In this document: positions 36,524-46,300 of the stretch, in pieces
How positions within the stretch are numbered: position 1 is the first letter of the stretch
How the letters are laid out: each line of letters begins with the position of its first letter
Assembly (NCBI RefSeq): GCF_023898315.1
Contig: NC_064621.1
Span: forward strand, 18,722,501 to 18,786,500
DNA length: 64,000 nucleotides
From: Schistocerca nitens
Lineage: Eukaryota > Arthropoda > Insecta > Orthoptera > Acrididae
Reading direction: 5' to 3'
Notes under the pieces: generated by a model
Told to the model about the DNA's origin: nothing
What the model saw: only the letters and a program-made list of their open reading frames with translations
The model's database searches: none
Position numbers and translations under genes: made by a program

Positions 36524-38482
36524 GTGGCGTGCACACGGGGGTTTTTTAGGTTAGAGGGACCCCCCCTTGGGCGAAACGATAAAATACCTGACGGCTTACC
36601 AGAGAGAACATTATCATCGTTGATAAAGAACGTCCGTCCTCAGAGACCAAAAACAGGAAAAGTTAACGTAATATTGGTAAACTGCAGGAGTATCCAGGGC
36701 AAGGTTCCTGAATTAGTATCTCTTATTGAAGGAAATAGTGCACGTATAGTATTAGGAACGGAAAGTTGGTTAAAACCGGAAGTGAACAGTAACGAAATCC
36801 TAGACACAGAATGGAATGTATACCGCAAGGATAGGATAAACGCCAATGGTGGAGGAGTATTTATAGCAGTAAAGAATTCAATAATATCCAGTGAAGTTAT
36901 TAGCGAATGCGAATGTGAAATAATCTGGGTTAAGTTAAGTATCAAAGGTGGGTCAGATATGATAGTCGGATGCTTCTATAGACCACCTGCATCAGCAACC
37001 GTAGTAGTTGAGCGCCTCAGAGAGAACCTGCAGAACGTCGTGAAGAAGTTTCGTGATCATACTATTGTAATAGGGGGAGACTTCAATCTACCAGGTATAG
37101 AATGGGATAGTCACACAATCAGGACTGCAGCCAGGGACAGAGACTCTTGTGACCTTATCCTGACTGCCTTGTCCGAGAATTACTTCGAGCAGATAGTTAG
37201 AGAACCAACTCGTGAAGCTAACGTTTTAGACCTCATAGCAACAAATAGACTGGAACTTTTTGACTCCGTGAATGTAGAAGAGGGTATCAGTGATCATAAG
37301 TCAGTGGTTGCATCAATGACTACAAGTGTAATAAGAAATGCCAAGAAAGGAAGGAAAATATATTTGCTTAACAAGAGTGATAGGGCACAAATCGCAGAAT
37401 ATCTGAGTGACCACCATCAAACGTTCATTTCTGAGGAAGAGGACGTGGAACAAAAATGGAAAAAATTCAGAAACATCGTCCAGTACGCCTTAGATAAGTT
37501 CATACCGACTAAGGTCCAAAGCGAGGGGAAAGATCCACCGTGGTATAACAATCATGTACGAAAGGTACTACGGAAACAAAGAAAGCTTCATCATAGGTTT
37601 AAGAGTAGTCGAATCATAGCTGATAAGGAAAAGCTGAACGAAGCGAAAAAGAGCGTAAAGAGAGCAATGAGAGAAGCATTCAATGAATTCGAACATAAAA
37701 CATTGGCAAACAATCTAAACAAGAACCCTAAAAAGTTTTGGTCATATGTAAAATCGGTAAGCGGATCTAAATCCCCTATTCAGTCACTCGTTGACCACGA
37801 TGGCACCGAAACAGAGGACGACCGAAGAAAGGCAGAAATACTGAATTCAGTGTTCCGAAACTGTTTCACTGCGGAAAATCGTAACATGGTCCCTGACTTC
37901 AGCCGTCGCACGGACGCCAAAATGGAAAATATTGAAATAAACGATATCGGAATTGAAAAACAACTGCTATCACTTAGTAGCGGAAAAGCATCTGGACCAG
38001 ACGAGATACCCTTAAGATTCTACAGTGATTATGCTAAAGAACTTGCCCCCTTTCTATCAGCAATTTATCGTAGATCTCTGGAAGAACGTAAAGTACCTAG
38101 CGACTGGAAGAAAGCGCAGGTCGTTCCCATTTTCAAGAAGGGTCATAAATCAGATGCGAATAATTATAGGCCTATTTCGCTTACGTCAATCTGTTGTAGA
38201 ATAATGGAACATGTTTTGTGTTCTCGTATTATGACGTTCTTAGATAATACAAATCTCCTTCATCATAACCAACATGGATTCCGCAAACAGAGATCATGTG
38301 AAACTCAGCTCGCCCTATTTGCCCAAGAAATTCACAGTGCCGTAGACACTGGCGAGCAGATTGATGCCGTATTCCTGGACTTCAGGAAGGCATTTGATAC
38401 GGTTCCGCACTTACGTTTAGTGAAAAAATACGAGCTTACGGAATATCGGACCAGGTTTGTGATTGGATTCAGGATTTCCTAG
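36524..38482 (+). CDS. LINE ORF2, first part: APE endonuclease and RT fingers
   Basis: 652 residues from the first in-frame ATG; the true entry may be a frameshift just upstream at 36542-36548. The endonuclease starts near residue 48 (VILVNCRS), with TESWLKPEVN near residue 86, GGDFNLPGIEW near residue 185 and GISDHKSV near residue 258. The linker has FWSYVKSVSGSK near residue 405. RT fingers: IFKKGHKSDANNYRPIS, QHGFRKQRSCETQLALF and FLDFRKAFDTVPH (palm aspartate). The frame ends at 38482 because one base is missing near 38427 in an A run, next to AAAAAATACGAGC. Copy 1 reads AAACAAAGTAAGAGC there. Endonuclease motifs are all intact. Confidence 0.85.
   Translation: MACTRGFFRLEGPPLGRNDKIPDGLPERTLSSLIKNVRPQRPKTGKVNVILVNCRSIQGKVPELVSLIEGNSARIVLGTESWLKPEVNSNEILDTEWNVYRKDRINANGGGVFIAVKNSIISSEVISECECEIIWVKLSIKGGSDMIVGCFYRPPASATVVVERLRENLQNVVKKFRDHTIVIGGDFNLPGIEWDSHTIRTAARDRDSCDLILTALSENYFEQIVREPTREANVLDLIATNRLELFDSVNVEEGISDHKSVVASMTTSVIRNAKKGRKIYLLNKSDRAQIAEYLSDHHQTFISEEEDVEQKWKKFRNIVQYALDKFIPTKVQSEGKDPPWYNNHVRKVLRKQRKLHHRFKSSRIIADKEKLNEAKKSVKRAMREAFNEFEHKTLANNLNKNPKKFWSYVKSVSGSKSPIQSLVDHDGTETEDDRRKAEILNSVFRNCFTAENRNMVPDFSRRTDAKMENIEINDIGIEKQLLSLSSGKASGPDEIPLRFYSDYAKELAPFLSAIYRRSLEERKVPSDWKKAQVVPIFKKGHKSDANNYRPISLTSICCRIMEHVLCSRIMTFLDNTNLLHHNQHGFRKQRSCETQLALFAQEIHSAVDTGEQIDAVFLDFRKAFDTVPHLRLVKKYELTEYRTRFVIGFRIS
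36542..36548 (+). promoter_or_regulatory. Candidate -1 frameshift site at the LINE ORF1/ORF2 junction
   Basis: The heptamer TTTTTTA lies in phase as GGT TTT TTA in the ORF1 frame, two codons before its TAG at 36552. Slipping back one base gives TTT TTT AGG and enters the ORF2 frame (FFRLEG). Seven bases downstream starts a GGGACCCCCCC stretch. The same heptamer is a known -1 frameshift signal in HIV-1. In copy 1 the run has seven T and the two parts are fused in frame, so a simple T loss is equally possible. Confidence 0.4.
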
Positions 38483-38562
38483 AAGAAAGAACACAACATG
38501 TCATTCTTAACGGTTCAAAATCTGCAGATGTAGAGGTAATTTCGGGAGTACCGCAAGGAAGC

Positions 38563-39387
38563 GTGATAGGACCTTTATTGTTTACAATATACATAAATGA
38601 CTTAGTTGACAACATCGGTAGCTCCGTGAGGCTATTTGCAGATGACACGGTTGTCTACAAGAAAGTAGCAACATCAGAAGACTCGTACGTACTCCAGGAA
38701 GACCTGCAGAGGATTAATGAATGGTGCGACAGCTGGCAGCTTTCCCTAAACGTAGATAAATGTAATATAATGCGCATACATAGGGGCAGAAATCCATTCC
38801 AGTACGATTATGCCATAGGTGGGAAATCATTGGAAGCGGTAACGACCGTAAAATACTTAGGAGTTACTATCCGGAGCGATCTGAAGTGGAATGATCACAT
38901 AAAACAAATAGTGGGAAAAGCAGGCGCCAGGTTGAGATTCATAGGAAGAATTCTAAGAAAATGTGACTCATCGACGAAAGAAGTAGCTTACAAAACGCTT
39001 GTTCGTCCGATTCTTGAGTATTGCTCATCAGTATGGGACCCTTACCAGGTTGGATTAATAGAAGAGATAGACATGATCCAGCGAAAAGCAGCGCGATTCG
39101 TCATGGGGACATTTAGTCAGCGCGAGAGCGTTACGGAGATGCTGAACAAGCTCCAGTGGCGGACACTTCAAGAAAGGCGTTACGCAATACGGAGAGGTTT
39201 ATTATCGAAATTACGAGAGAGCACATTCCGGGAAGAGATTGGCAACATATTACTACCGCCCACATATATCTCGCGTAATGATCACAACAAAAAGATCCGA
39301 GAAATTAGAGCAAATACGGACACTTACAAGCAGTCGTTCTTCCCACGCACAATTCGTGAATGGAACAGGGAAGGGGGGATCAGATAG
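38563..39387 (+). CDS. LINE ORF2, second part: RT catalytic palm and thumb
   Basis: 274 residues, in frame from the first ATG inside the GVPQGSVIGPLLF block. RLFADDTVVY, the catalytic FADD box, is near residue 24, WQLSLNVDKCNIMRIHRGR near residue 60, VKYLGVTIRSDLKWNDHI near residue 90, FIGRILRKC near residue 125 and SSVWDPYQVG near residue 154. The C-terminus reads FFPRTIREWNREGG, matching the other copies. It continues the frame 36524-38482 across a single missing base near 38427. Together they cover a complete EN-RT protein. Confidence 0.85.
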   Translation: MIGPLLFTIYINDLVDNIGSSVRLFADDTVVYKKVATSEDSYVLQEDLQRINEWCDSWQLSLNVDKCNIMRIHRGRNPFQYDYAIGGKSLEAVTTVKYLGVTIRSDLKWNDHIKQIVGKAGARLRFIGRILRKCDSSTKEVAYKTLVRPILEYCSSVWDPYQVGLIEEIDMIQRKAARFVMGTFSQRESVTEMLNKLQWRTLQERRYAIRRGLLSKLRESTFREEIGNILLPPTYISRNDHNKKIREIRANTDTYKQSFFPRTIREWNREGGIR

Positions 39388-39461
39388 TGGTACAATAAGT
39401 ACCCTCCACCACACACCGTAAGGTGGCTCGCGGAGTATAGATGTAGATGTAGATGTAGAAA

Positions 39462-41396
39462 ATGTATCTGTTGACCAAGAATAGCTCCAGTGCTGATGAT
39501 TTAGCTAAATACAATGAATACTGTAAAACATTAAAAAAAGTAATTCAGACGTCTAAACAAATGCACTACGAGAAGAAAATAGCAATGTCAGGGAACAAAA
39601 TAAAAACAATATGGGATATAGTGAAAGAGCAGACTGGTAGAACCAGAAAGGAACAGGAGCAAATAGCACTAAGGGTAGATGACACCTTAGTAACTGATGG
39701 GCATAGTGTAGCAAATCTATTTAACAAGCACTTTATATCCGTTAGTGAAAGAATGGGACTTTCAGGATCAGTAAATAATGCCCTTGAATATCTGAAACTA
39801 GCCTTCACAAATAGCTTCAAGTACATGAATATATCACTCACTTCACCAAAACAAATAACTTCCATAATAAAATCTTTAAAAACAAAGCATTCTAGTGGGT
39901 ACGATGAAATATCAACAAAGTTAATTAAGGCATGTTCTTGTGAGTTTAGTAAAATTCTAAGTTACTTGTGTAACCAGTCAATTATAACTGGGACATTTCC
40001 TGACTGGCTAAAATATGCAGATGTTAAGCCTCTATTCAAGAAAGGGGATAAAGAGATACCATCAAACTACAGACCGATTTCACTTTTTCCAGCATTCTCA
40101 AAAATTTTAGAAAAAGTAATGTACAGGCAGCTGCTCAACCATCTGACCACAAATAACGTATTATCAAGAACACAGTTTGGATTTCTGAAGGGTTCTGATA
40201 TTGAGAAGGCTATTTACACCTACAGTGAAAATGTACTTAATTCATTAAATAACAAATTACAAGCAGCAGGTATTTTCTGTGATTTGTCAAAGGCATTTGA
40301 TTGTGTGAATCACAACATCCTTTTAAGTAAATTAGAATTCTATGGTGTCACGAGCAGTGCTGCAAAATGGTTCAAGTCGTACCTCACTAACAGGAAACAA
40401 AGGGTGTCAGTGCAAGGGGCTAGTGAATTAAGTCATCAGTCATCATCAGAATGGGAAGAAATTACATGTGGTGTCCCACAAGGATCCATCTTAGGGCCAT
40501 TGCTTTTTCTTGTGTACATTAATGATCTCTCATCAGTTACACTGCCAGAAGCAGAGTTCGTTTTGTTTGCAGATGACACAAGTATTGCAATAAATAGTAT
40601 GTCAAGTGTAGTTCTAGAAAGATCTGCTAATGATATTTTCATGGATATTAATAAATGGTTTAAAGCCAACTCACTGACATTAAACTTCGAAAAGACTCAC
40701 TATATGCAATTCAGAACCTGTAAGAGGTTTCCACCCAGCATATGCATAAAATATGAAGAAGAGCAGATAGAAGAGGTTGACAGTCTTAAATTCCTGGGAT
40801 TACAACTTGATAATAAATTTAGTTGGGAAGAGCACACCACAGAACTGCAGAAACGCCTTAACAAATCTGTATTTGCAATTCGAGTGTTAGCAGACATAGG
40901 TGACATAAAAATGAAAAAGCTTGCATACTTTGCCTACTTTCATTCCATAATGTCATATGGTATAATATTTTGGGGTAACTCTTCAAGTCAAACAAAAGTT
41001 TTCAGAGTCCAAAAGCGTGTAATACGTATTATCTGTGGAGTAAATTCACGGACGTCCTGTAGAAACCTCTTCAAAGAACTGGGTATACTAACTACTGCCT
41101 CTCAGTATATTTCCTCATTAATGAAATTTGTCCTAAATAATATATCTCTTTTTCCAACAAACAGCTCAGTTCATACATACAATACCAGGAACAAAAATGA
41201 TCTGCACAAGGACTTAAAAGCACTTACTTTAGTTCAAAAAGGGGTCCACTACTCAGGAACACTCATCTTCAATAATTTGCAAGTAAACATAAAAAATTTA
41301 GTTACAAATAAAGATCAGTTTAAAAGGAGCCTGAAAGACTTACTAGTGGCCAACTCCTTCTACTCCATTGACGAATTTTTTAGTAGAAACAAATGA
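39462..41396 (+). CDS. Jockey-group LINE reverse transcriptase, open frame
   Basis: 644 residues uninterrupted to the stop. The ATG is only the first in the piece after the nested CR1-type copy; the original frame entered from 35034-35106. Motifs: VKPLFKKGDKEIPSNYRPIS near residue 192, QFGFLKGSDIEKAI near residue 243, FCDLSKAFDCVNH near residue 272 (palm aspartate), CGVPQGSILGPLLFLVYIND near residue 338, VLFADDTSIAI near residue 367 (catalytic box), SLKFLGLQLDNKFSW near residue 440, then the thumb and a C-terminal region. The 3' UTR is short. The endonuclease is absent. Expression is unlikely, since the frame has lost its own promoter and start. Confidence 0.85.
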   Translation: MYLLTKNSSSADDLAKYNEYCKTLKKVIQTSKQMHYEKKIAMSGNKIKTIWDIVKEQTGRTRKEQEQIALRVDDTLVTDGHSVANLFNKHFISVSERMGLSGSVNNALEYLKLAFTNSFKYMNISLTSPKQITSIIKSLKTKHSSGYDEISTKLIKACSCEFSKILSYLCNQSIITGTFPDWLKYADVKPLFKKGDKEIPSNYRPISLFPAFSKILEKVMYRQLLNHLTTNNVLSRTQFGFLKGSDIEKAIYTYSENVLNSLNNKLQAAGIFCDLSKAFDCVNHNILLSKLEFYGVTSSAAKWFKSYLTNRKQRVSVQGASELSHQSSSEWEEITCGVPQGSILGPLLFLVYINDLSSVTLPEAEFVLFADDTSIAINSMSSVVLERSANDIFMDINKWFKANSLTLNFEKTHYMQFRTCKRFPPSICIKYEEEQIEEVDSLKFLGLQLDNKFSWEEHTTELQKRLNKSVFAIRVLADIGDIKMKKLAYFAYFHSIMSYGIIFWGNSSSQTKVFRVQKRVIRIICGVNSRTSCRNLFKELGILTTASQYISSLMKFVLNNISLFPTNSSVHTYNTRNKNDLHKDLKALTLVQKGVHYSGTLIFNNLQVNIKNLVTNKDQFKRSLKDLLVANSFYSIDEFFSRNK

Positions 41397-41531
41397 TGTA
41401 TTGTATATATTCATACTATTAGTATTGTAATTTCAGCTTAAAAAAAAAAAGGTTGACATGTTCCACATCCACGAGGATCTCCTCAGCACGGATCTATGGA
41501 ACGAAAACTAATCTAATCTAATCTAATCTAA

Positions 41532-41668
41532 TCCTCTTCAACCCTTTTGCCTGAAGGGAGAGCCACTGGCTCTGACAGCTTGCCTAATTACAACCTGCTT
41601 TTATGTGTGTGTTCTGCCGCCGCTTGGCGAGTAAATTTTTTATCTATCTATCCATTTAAATTATACCA
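41532..41668 (+). repeat. Trailing terminal repeat of Penelope-like element 2, second part
   Basis: Continues the repeat cut at 35033, with CCCTTTTGCCTGAAG and TTTTATGTGTGTGTTCTGCC matching 26810-26890. It ends in the TTTTTTATCTATC region near 41668. Confidence 0.75.
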
Positions 41669-42393
41669 TGGAAATTGTATCAAGAAGAATGAAGCATCAC
41701 TTTCCTATTTATACTAACCAGTTACAACTGTCAAGACACAATAGTGAAAAACACACGGAGGTTCTAAGATAATTCCCTGACAACACTTAACATACAGCAA
41801 TGACTTCAAATTCAAGTTTGTTTCAGTAAATGAAGGATGACAGTTTTCAAAAATGCCAGCCACTCACTCTGGTTACATTATAAGTGGTAGAAAATCATCT
41901 AAATAACTTCTGACAGAGGAACCCCAAATGTACACCAAAGAGAAGTAAAAAATTCAATGACAGCAAAGGCCCCAATTTTTTTCATATCTACAGATGTACC
42001 TCATAATCTTCTGTTTTTATCTATGTTATTAACAGTTTCCAATCTTGCAGTTTGTAAGTAAACATTCTCATTCAGTCTGTACCACAGGAAAAAAATAATG
42101 TTGCCAAAGTTCTATTTATACTGGCTTTTATATTTTGTTCTGTGTTCAATTTTTTTTTCATTTTTAATGTAATTTGAATATACCAAGTTGCACATAAAAA
42201 TTGAAAAATACAAAACTGCCATCACTAACATGACCCCAAATTTTTTTAAAAAAACTTTGGTCTATGTGGTGACACCAGTAAACCAATTTTTCTCACATTA
42301 CTTTTTATGTTATTCCTTAGCACAATAAAGGCTATGCTAAGTCAACATATTGCAAGAACCTGCAACTTCTTAATAATGTCTACAATCGAAGGC

Positions 42394-42399
42394 TTTATT
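42394..42399 (-). terminator. Candidate TIM50 polyadenylation signal
   Basis: AATAAA on the minus strand, about 345 bases after the TIM50 stop at 42744. It is the first canonical hexamer downstream of the stop that I can see. The 3' UTR would then span roughly 42375-42743. Confidence 0.5.
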
Positions 42400-42743
42400 T
42401 CATTAAAGTTAGATTAAAAATAACAAAATAAAAATTGAAGTTTTATAATATGTATTGCTACATACTATAACAGAGTAGGGAACTTGACTACATCATGTCT
42501 GCACTGCTCTGAAAGAACATATCAGAATTAACTGTACATAATCAGTCTAGAAACTTACACAAAAAGTTCCTGGAGAAAATACAAGAGCACACAATTGGAG
42601 GTAAGTGGTCAGAACACAGTTCCACATACACGCATGCAACAAAAATAACTAACATCTACTCTCCAATTTATATAAGAGCTGTAAAATATATCTCTCTTCA
42701 AAAAAGTCCATATCAGAAATTTCAGTTGAGACGAACTATTACA

Positions 42744-42842
42744 TCACAGCCTTCGTTGTTGTACAAGGCTTGAAACCCAGTTCTTTGTCAAAGCACTGTT
42801 GCGATTTTTCTCTTCTTGTTTCTTCTGTTCTTCCATTTGTTC
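42744..42842 (-). CDS. TIMM50: TIM50 last coding exon
   Basis: 99 nt including the TGA at 42744-42746. It starts in phase 0 after the acceptor TCTGTCCCAG and encodes [15 protein letters not shown] through LVQQRRL. The charged, glutamine-rich stretch matches the tail after the QRKL block in other TIM50 proteins. A longer minus-strand frame reaching 43076 is intronic read-through upstream of the acceptor. Confidence 0.88.
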   Translation of the reverse strand, partial: EQMEEQKKQEEKNRNSALTKNWVSSLVQQRRL

Positions 42843-43295
42843 CTGGGACAGATTGGAAGCAGTAACAATTATAACATATTCTAGTAAAATAAAAATCAGT
42901 AAAATCAATAAAATGTGGTTGCACTGAAATATTTCATCTGCCAGTAATTTTGTTTCATCAGAAGCGGACAGAATATCACAAATTAAAAATAAAATGGAAA
43001 GCAGGATACATAATAAGAGCCAAAATTTTCTCTGACTTGGTTTGTTTGTAGCTGAATGAGCATTAAAGGCATACAATAATTCTTTAAAAGCAACATCATT
43101 ACAGCAAAATAAAAATGTTACAACTAAGTTTTAACAAAATATCATCTTCTTAAACAGTAATTCAAGTTTCACAGTAATGTTTGCTGACAACATGCTTGCT
43201 AACCTATTTAACAAATTCTATGTTGACTACATCTGGGTAGCACTTCACAGCTCATATAGGGAAGCTGAACTGAAGAAGAGAGCTGACAAGCATTT

Positions 43296-43343
<48 letters not shown>

Positions 43344-46300
43344 CCTGACTGCTGGTCATTGCTTTGTTTAATAATCTTCCTCCAGGAACTGGGCAACCTC
43401 TAATGTTGTGTGTGGCCTTTCTCCTCCTAATGCTACTGTGGACTGTATAACTCTGGAGCCAGGATTCATCTCTAGACTTCAGCAGTGATGACCTTGCATC
43501 TATGAACAACGCCTAGTGATTCCTTAAGGAAGTTAGTACACCAGAGAACAACATGGACACCTCTAAATTGCACTCTTTATTGGATGAGTAGTGATATGAC
43601 CCTGCTTCTCTCAAATTTGCTGCCCTATGAAGCATATTGCCTCATGAAAATTATTCATCTGAATAGGTAAATGACTCATAGTCCGTATGGGCCCATTTCT
43701 CACATACTCTTATTTATGTGTGGAAGCTGTCTTCTGTGATTTTGGGTAAACTATATACAATCTGCTCATCCTACACAGAAGTCACCTACAAAAACACTTG
43801 CAGAACGAAATGTGCACTGGAAACAATGACATTTGCTCAGAACTGATTTGATACCATACACTCATATTGACCAACAACAATCATTGCAATCATTGTTTTG
43901 CGTGGCCAGCATCCACTTTCAGTAACGGAGTCATTTCATGTTCCTATGATGGCTTTCCACCTCCCACAAATCAACAAAATTTTAATAACAAGCTACCTCG
44001 CAAATTTAATGACTCTCTCTATATATGTTGCACATTCTTATAGTCATATGACATTGCAGTTTGTAGAACAAATCCCGTTTTGTGATTCTTCCAATTTTCA
44101 CACGGTATTTCAAGATGACGCACAGTCAGAAGTCAGTGTCCAACGGACACAATATTTTGTCAGGCAAGCATGCAGCCATCGTCAGATGTGCTGATAAACT
44201 GACCACTTAAGGGACCAGTGCAGTGCATTTCTCTCTCCCCCATCTCTCTCCAATCTGTCACACCATCCACCATCCATGCCCAGGCATCTCATTCACCACT
44301 CCTCCCACTGATATGTTGCTCTGCCCTAAGTTCGAGCCCAGATTTGAATGCTAACAGCAGTAGCAGTTTGGCTGTCACTTTTCTGCTGGCTGTCATTTGA
44401 GTAAGAATGAATGTCAAATAAGTTTTATTGCCCAGATCACAGTTGATACATATCCTGATTACTAGTTTAGGGAAAGTCATATTGCAATCTTCAGGTCATC
44501 GGATATGCAAATTATAAAATCAAATTCACCTATCCAGTGATGGCAATAGAACTGGCATGGCAGTTTAAACAGAAGAGGTCAAAACTATTAATTTTGTAAA
44601 CTTATTTATGAATATAGCACATCACATAATGCCACTGGTGTTTTCAGCAACGATCTTCAACGGTATACATCAACATGTCTTGCCATATGGGCAAAATATC
44701 TGATAGACCCCAGATTTCCAGTTCATCAGCACACCAGATGATGGCAACATGGTCACTTGCACCCACTGGGCACCATTCGACCATGAACTATTTTGAATTT
44801 TGTTTTCCCACTCCTCTGATTTTCTTTACTGATCAATGCACTACAAAACCATTCTACTTCAATTGTTCAACAAATGTGAATTAAAGGATTAACATACACA
44901 ATGGGCTAGTGCTGCCATGATGGCAACGTTAAAGTGGCGAGCCAAAACATTATGACAACCTGCTTAACAGCTTGTTTGTCCTTCTTTGGAATGAAATATG
45001 AGGGGTATTCAAAAAGAAATGAGCCAGAATCTGAAATGCACAAACTGGTGACAGGAGGGTAATAACATGGAACGTATGTAACGATGTGTGGTTCTGACCA
45101 GAGCGTGCAAGTTTACAGTCCATCACTAGAGGGCACGCGTGCACGTCACGTGACTATACAGAGCTAGCAGCAGCTTGCATCAATCGTCCAATGCTGCCAG
45201 TCGCATTGAAAACAGTGACATGGAGGCATCAAATGGAAAGCAAAGAGGTGTTGTTAGTTTTCTGTCAGTGTAGGAGTAGGAGGAACAGACATCATCTACG
45301 AATGTCACAGATGTACGGTGAACACTGCATGACACTTGTAAGGTTCCAGGTGTGGAACAAGTGTTTCAGGGAAGGACGGGTGTCGTTAGCCGATGATGCA
45401 CAGTCTGGAGCACCACACTGCATTACCAATGACATCGTCTAGCTGGTGGATGCACTAGCAGCGTGGAGTGGCCACGCGGTTAGAGGCGCCATGTCACTGA
45501 TTGTGCGCCCCTCCCCCTGGAGGTTCGAGTCCTCCCTTGGGCATGTCAGAGAACAGCAGTAGCAGTTTGGCTGCCACTTTTCTGCTGGCTGTCATTTGAG
45601 TAAGAATGAATGTCAAATAAGTTTGTTAGTTTGAATAGTGTGTAAGTCTAGGGACCGAAGACTTCTGCAGTTTGGTCCCTTAAGAACTCACACACATTTG
45701 GTGGATGCACTAATTAATTACCTAGGACCGCTGAGTGACAGTGAAATCCATAGCCGCCATAGTCGGATTGAGCACTGGAAGTGTTCACACCATCATGAAG
45801 GAATGACTGCACATGCACAAAGGGTATGCCTGATAGGTGCCCCACAGTCTTCAACCACACCAGGAAGTATGTTGAATGGTCCACTGTCTTGCTCATCTGT
45901 AGCGCTATGCTCAGGAAGGGAATGAGTTCCTGGCACAGGTGGTGGTTGGAGATGAGTCATGGTATCATCACTTCAAACCAGAATCAAAACGACAAAGTCT
46001 TCTCCAGAGGAAGCATCCAGGGTCACCACCACCACCAAAAAAAGCCAAGGCCATCCACACGAGTGCAGGAAAGGTTATGCTGATGTTCTTCTTTGACCAA
46101 GATGGCCCCCTTCTGATTCACTTCCTGCAGCACGGGACAACAGTGAATGCTCAGCGTTACTTGCAAAACTTGAACCACCTTTCATCAAGTGATCAAATCA
46201 AAACGACCAGGCAATCTCACCCGTGGGGTCATTCTGCTCCACGACAATGCACAGACTTATATGGCCAACACAGTCCCAGCACTCCTACAGAAATTCAAAT

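Larger units (their letters stand above)
35107..39458 (+). mobile_element. CR1/L2-group LINE, copy 2, nearly complete
   Basis: The best preserved LINE in the window: tandem 5' monomers (35107-35560), ORF1 with a CXXC/coiled-coil head and SGNH-like domain (35563-36554), endonuclease plus RT (36524-39387) and TGTAGA tail repeats (39437-39458). Three one-base differences interrupt the frames: near 36378, at the T run 36542-36547 and near 38427. The T-run one may be natural frameshifting. It is inserted inside the Jockey-group LINE. The short interval from the end of the RT to the tail matches copies 1 and 3. Confidence 0.9.
35034..41531 (+). mobile_element. Jockey-group LINE (Crack/Daphne/L2-like), split by a CR1-type copy
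   Basis: 5'-truncated LINE in two pieces, 35034-35106 and 39459-41531, separated by CR1/L2-type copy 2. Reading across the insertion, the first piece ends KPWITQGIKISCK and the second starts KMYLLTKNSSSADD, the EN-RT linker of this group. It ends CACGGATCTATGGAACGAAA followed by TAATC repeats (about 41508-41531). The target duplication TCCTCT lies at 35028-35033 and 41532-41537. Apart from the insertion, the RT frame is unbroken, so the copy is fairly young. Confidence 0.85.
26668..41668 (+). mobile_element. Penelope-like element 2 (host of nested insertions)
   Basis: Plus-strand Penelope-like element beginning next to the head of element 1. Its parts are a leading terminal repeat (26668-26970), a leader, a coding region from about 27770, the RT start (SLYTKVPR, about 30050), a GIY-YIG-like nuclease remnant (about 34360-34470) and a trailing terminal repeat (34880-35033 plus 41532-41668). 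Three insertions interrupt it: an RTE-like LINE piece (28793-29831), a Gypsy-type piece (30119-34325) and a Jockey-group LINE (35034-41531). Much of the RT is absent between the break at 30118 and 34326. Direct terminal repeats made of a partial tandem copy are known for Penelope-like elements. Confidence 0.75.
42843..44929. other. Intronic sequence without a recognised gene
   Basis: AT-rich intron of TIM50. It holds a GT microsatellite, a dispersed-repeat fragment near 44138-44207 and the source-like copy of a 73-bp patch at 44353-44425, listed separately. No conserved frame. Confidence 0.6.

Noticed and set aside
39437-39458. Short tandem units as a CRISPR or satellite array
   Set aside because: TGTAGA repeats here, and TAATC repeats near 41508, are LINE 3' tails with no spacers.
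42747-43076. A 110-residue hydrophobic minus-strand frame read as a small membrane protein
   Set aside because: Only its last 32 codons are coding, as the final TIM50 exon. The part above 42842 is intron upstream of a good acceptor.
43252-43509. Frame with a threonine-histidine repeat
   Set aside because: Direct translation of a GT microsatellite.
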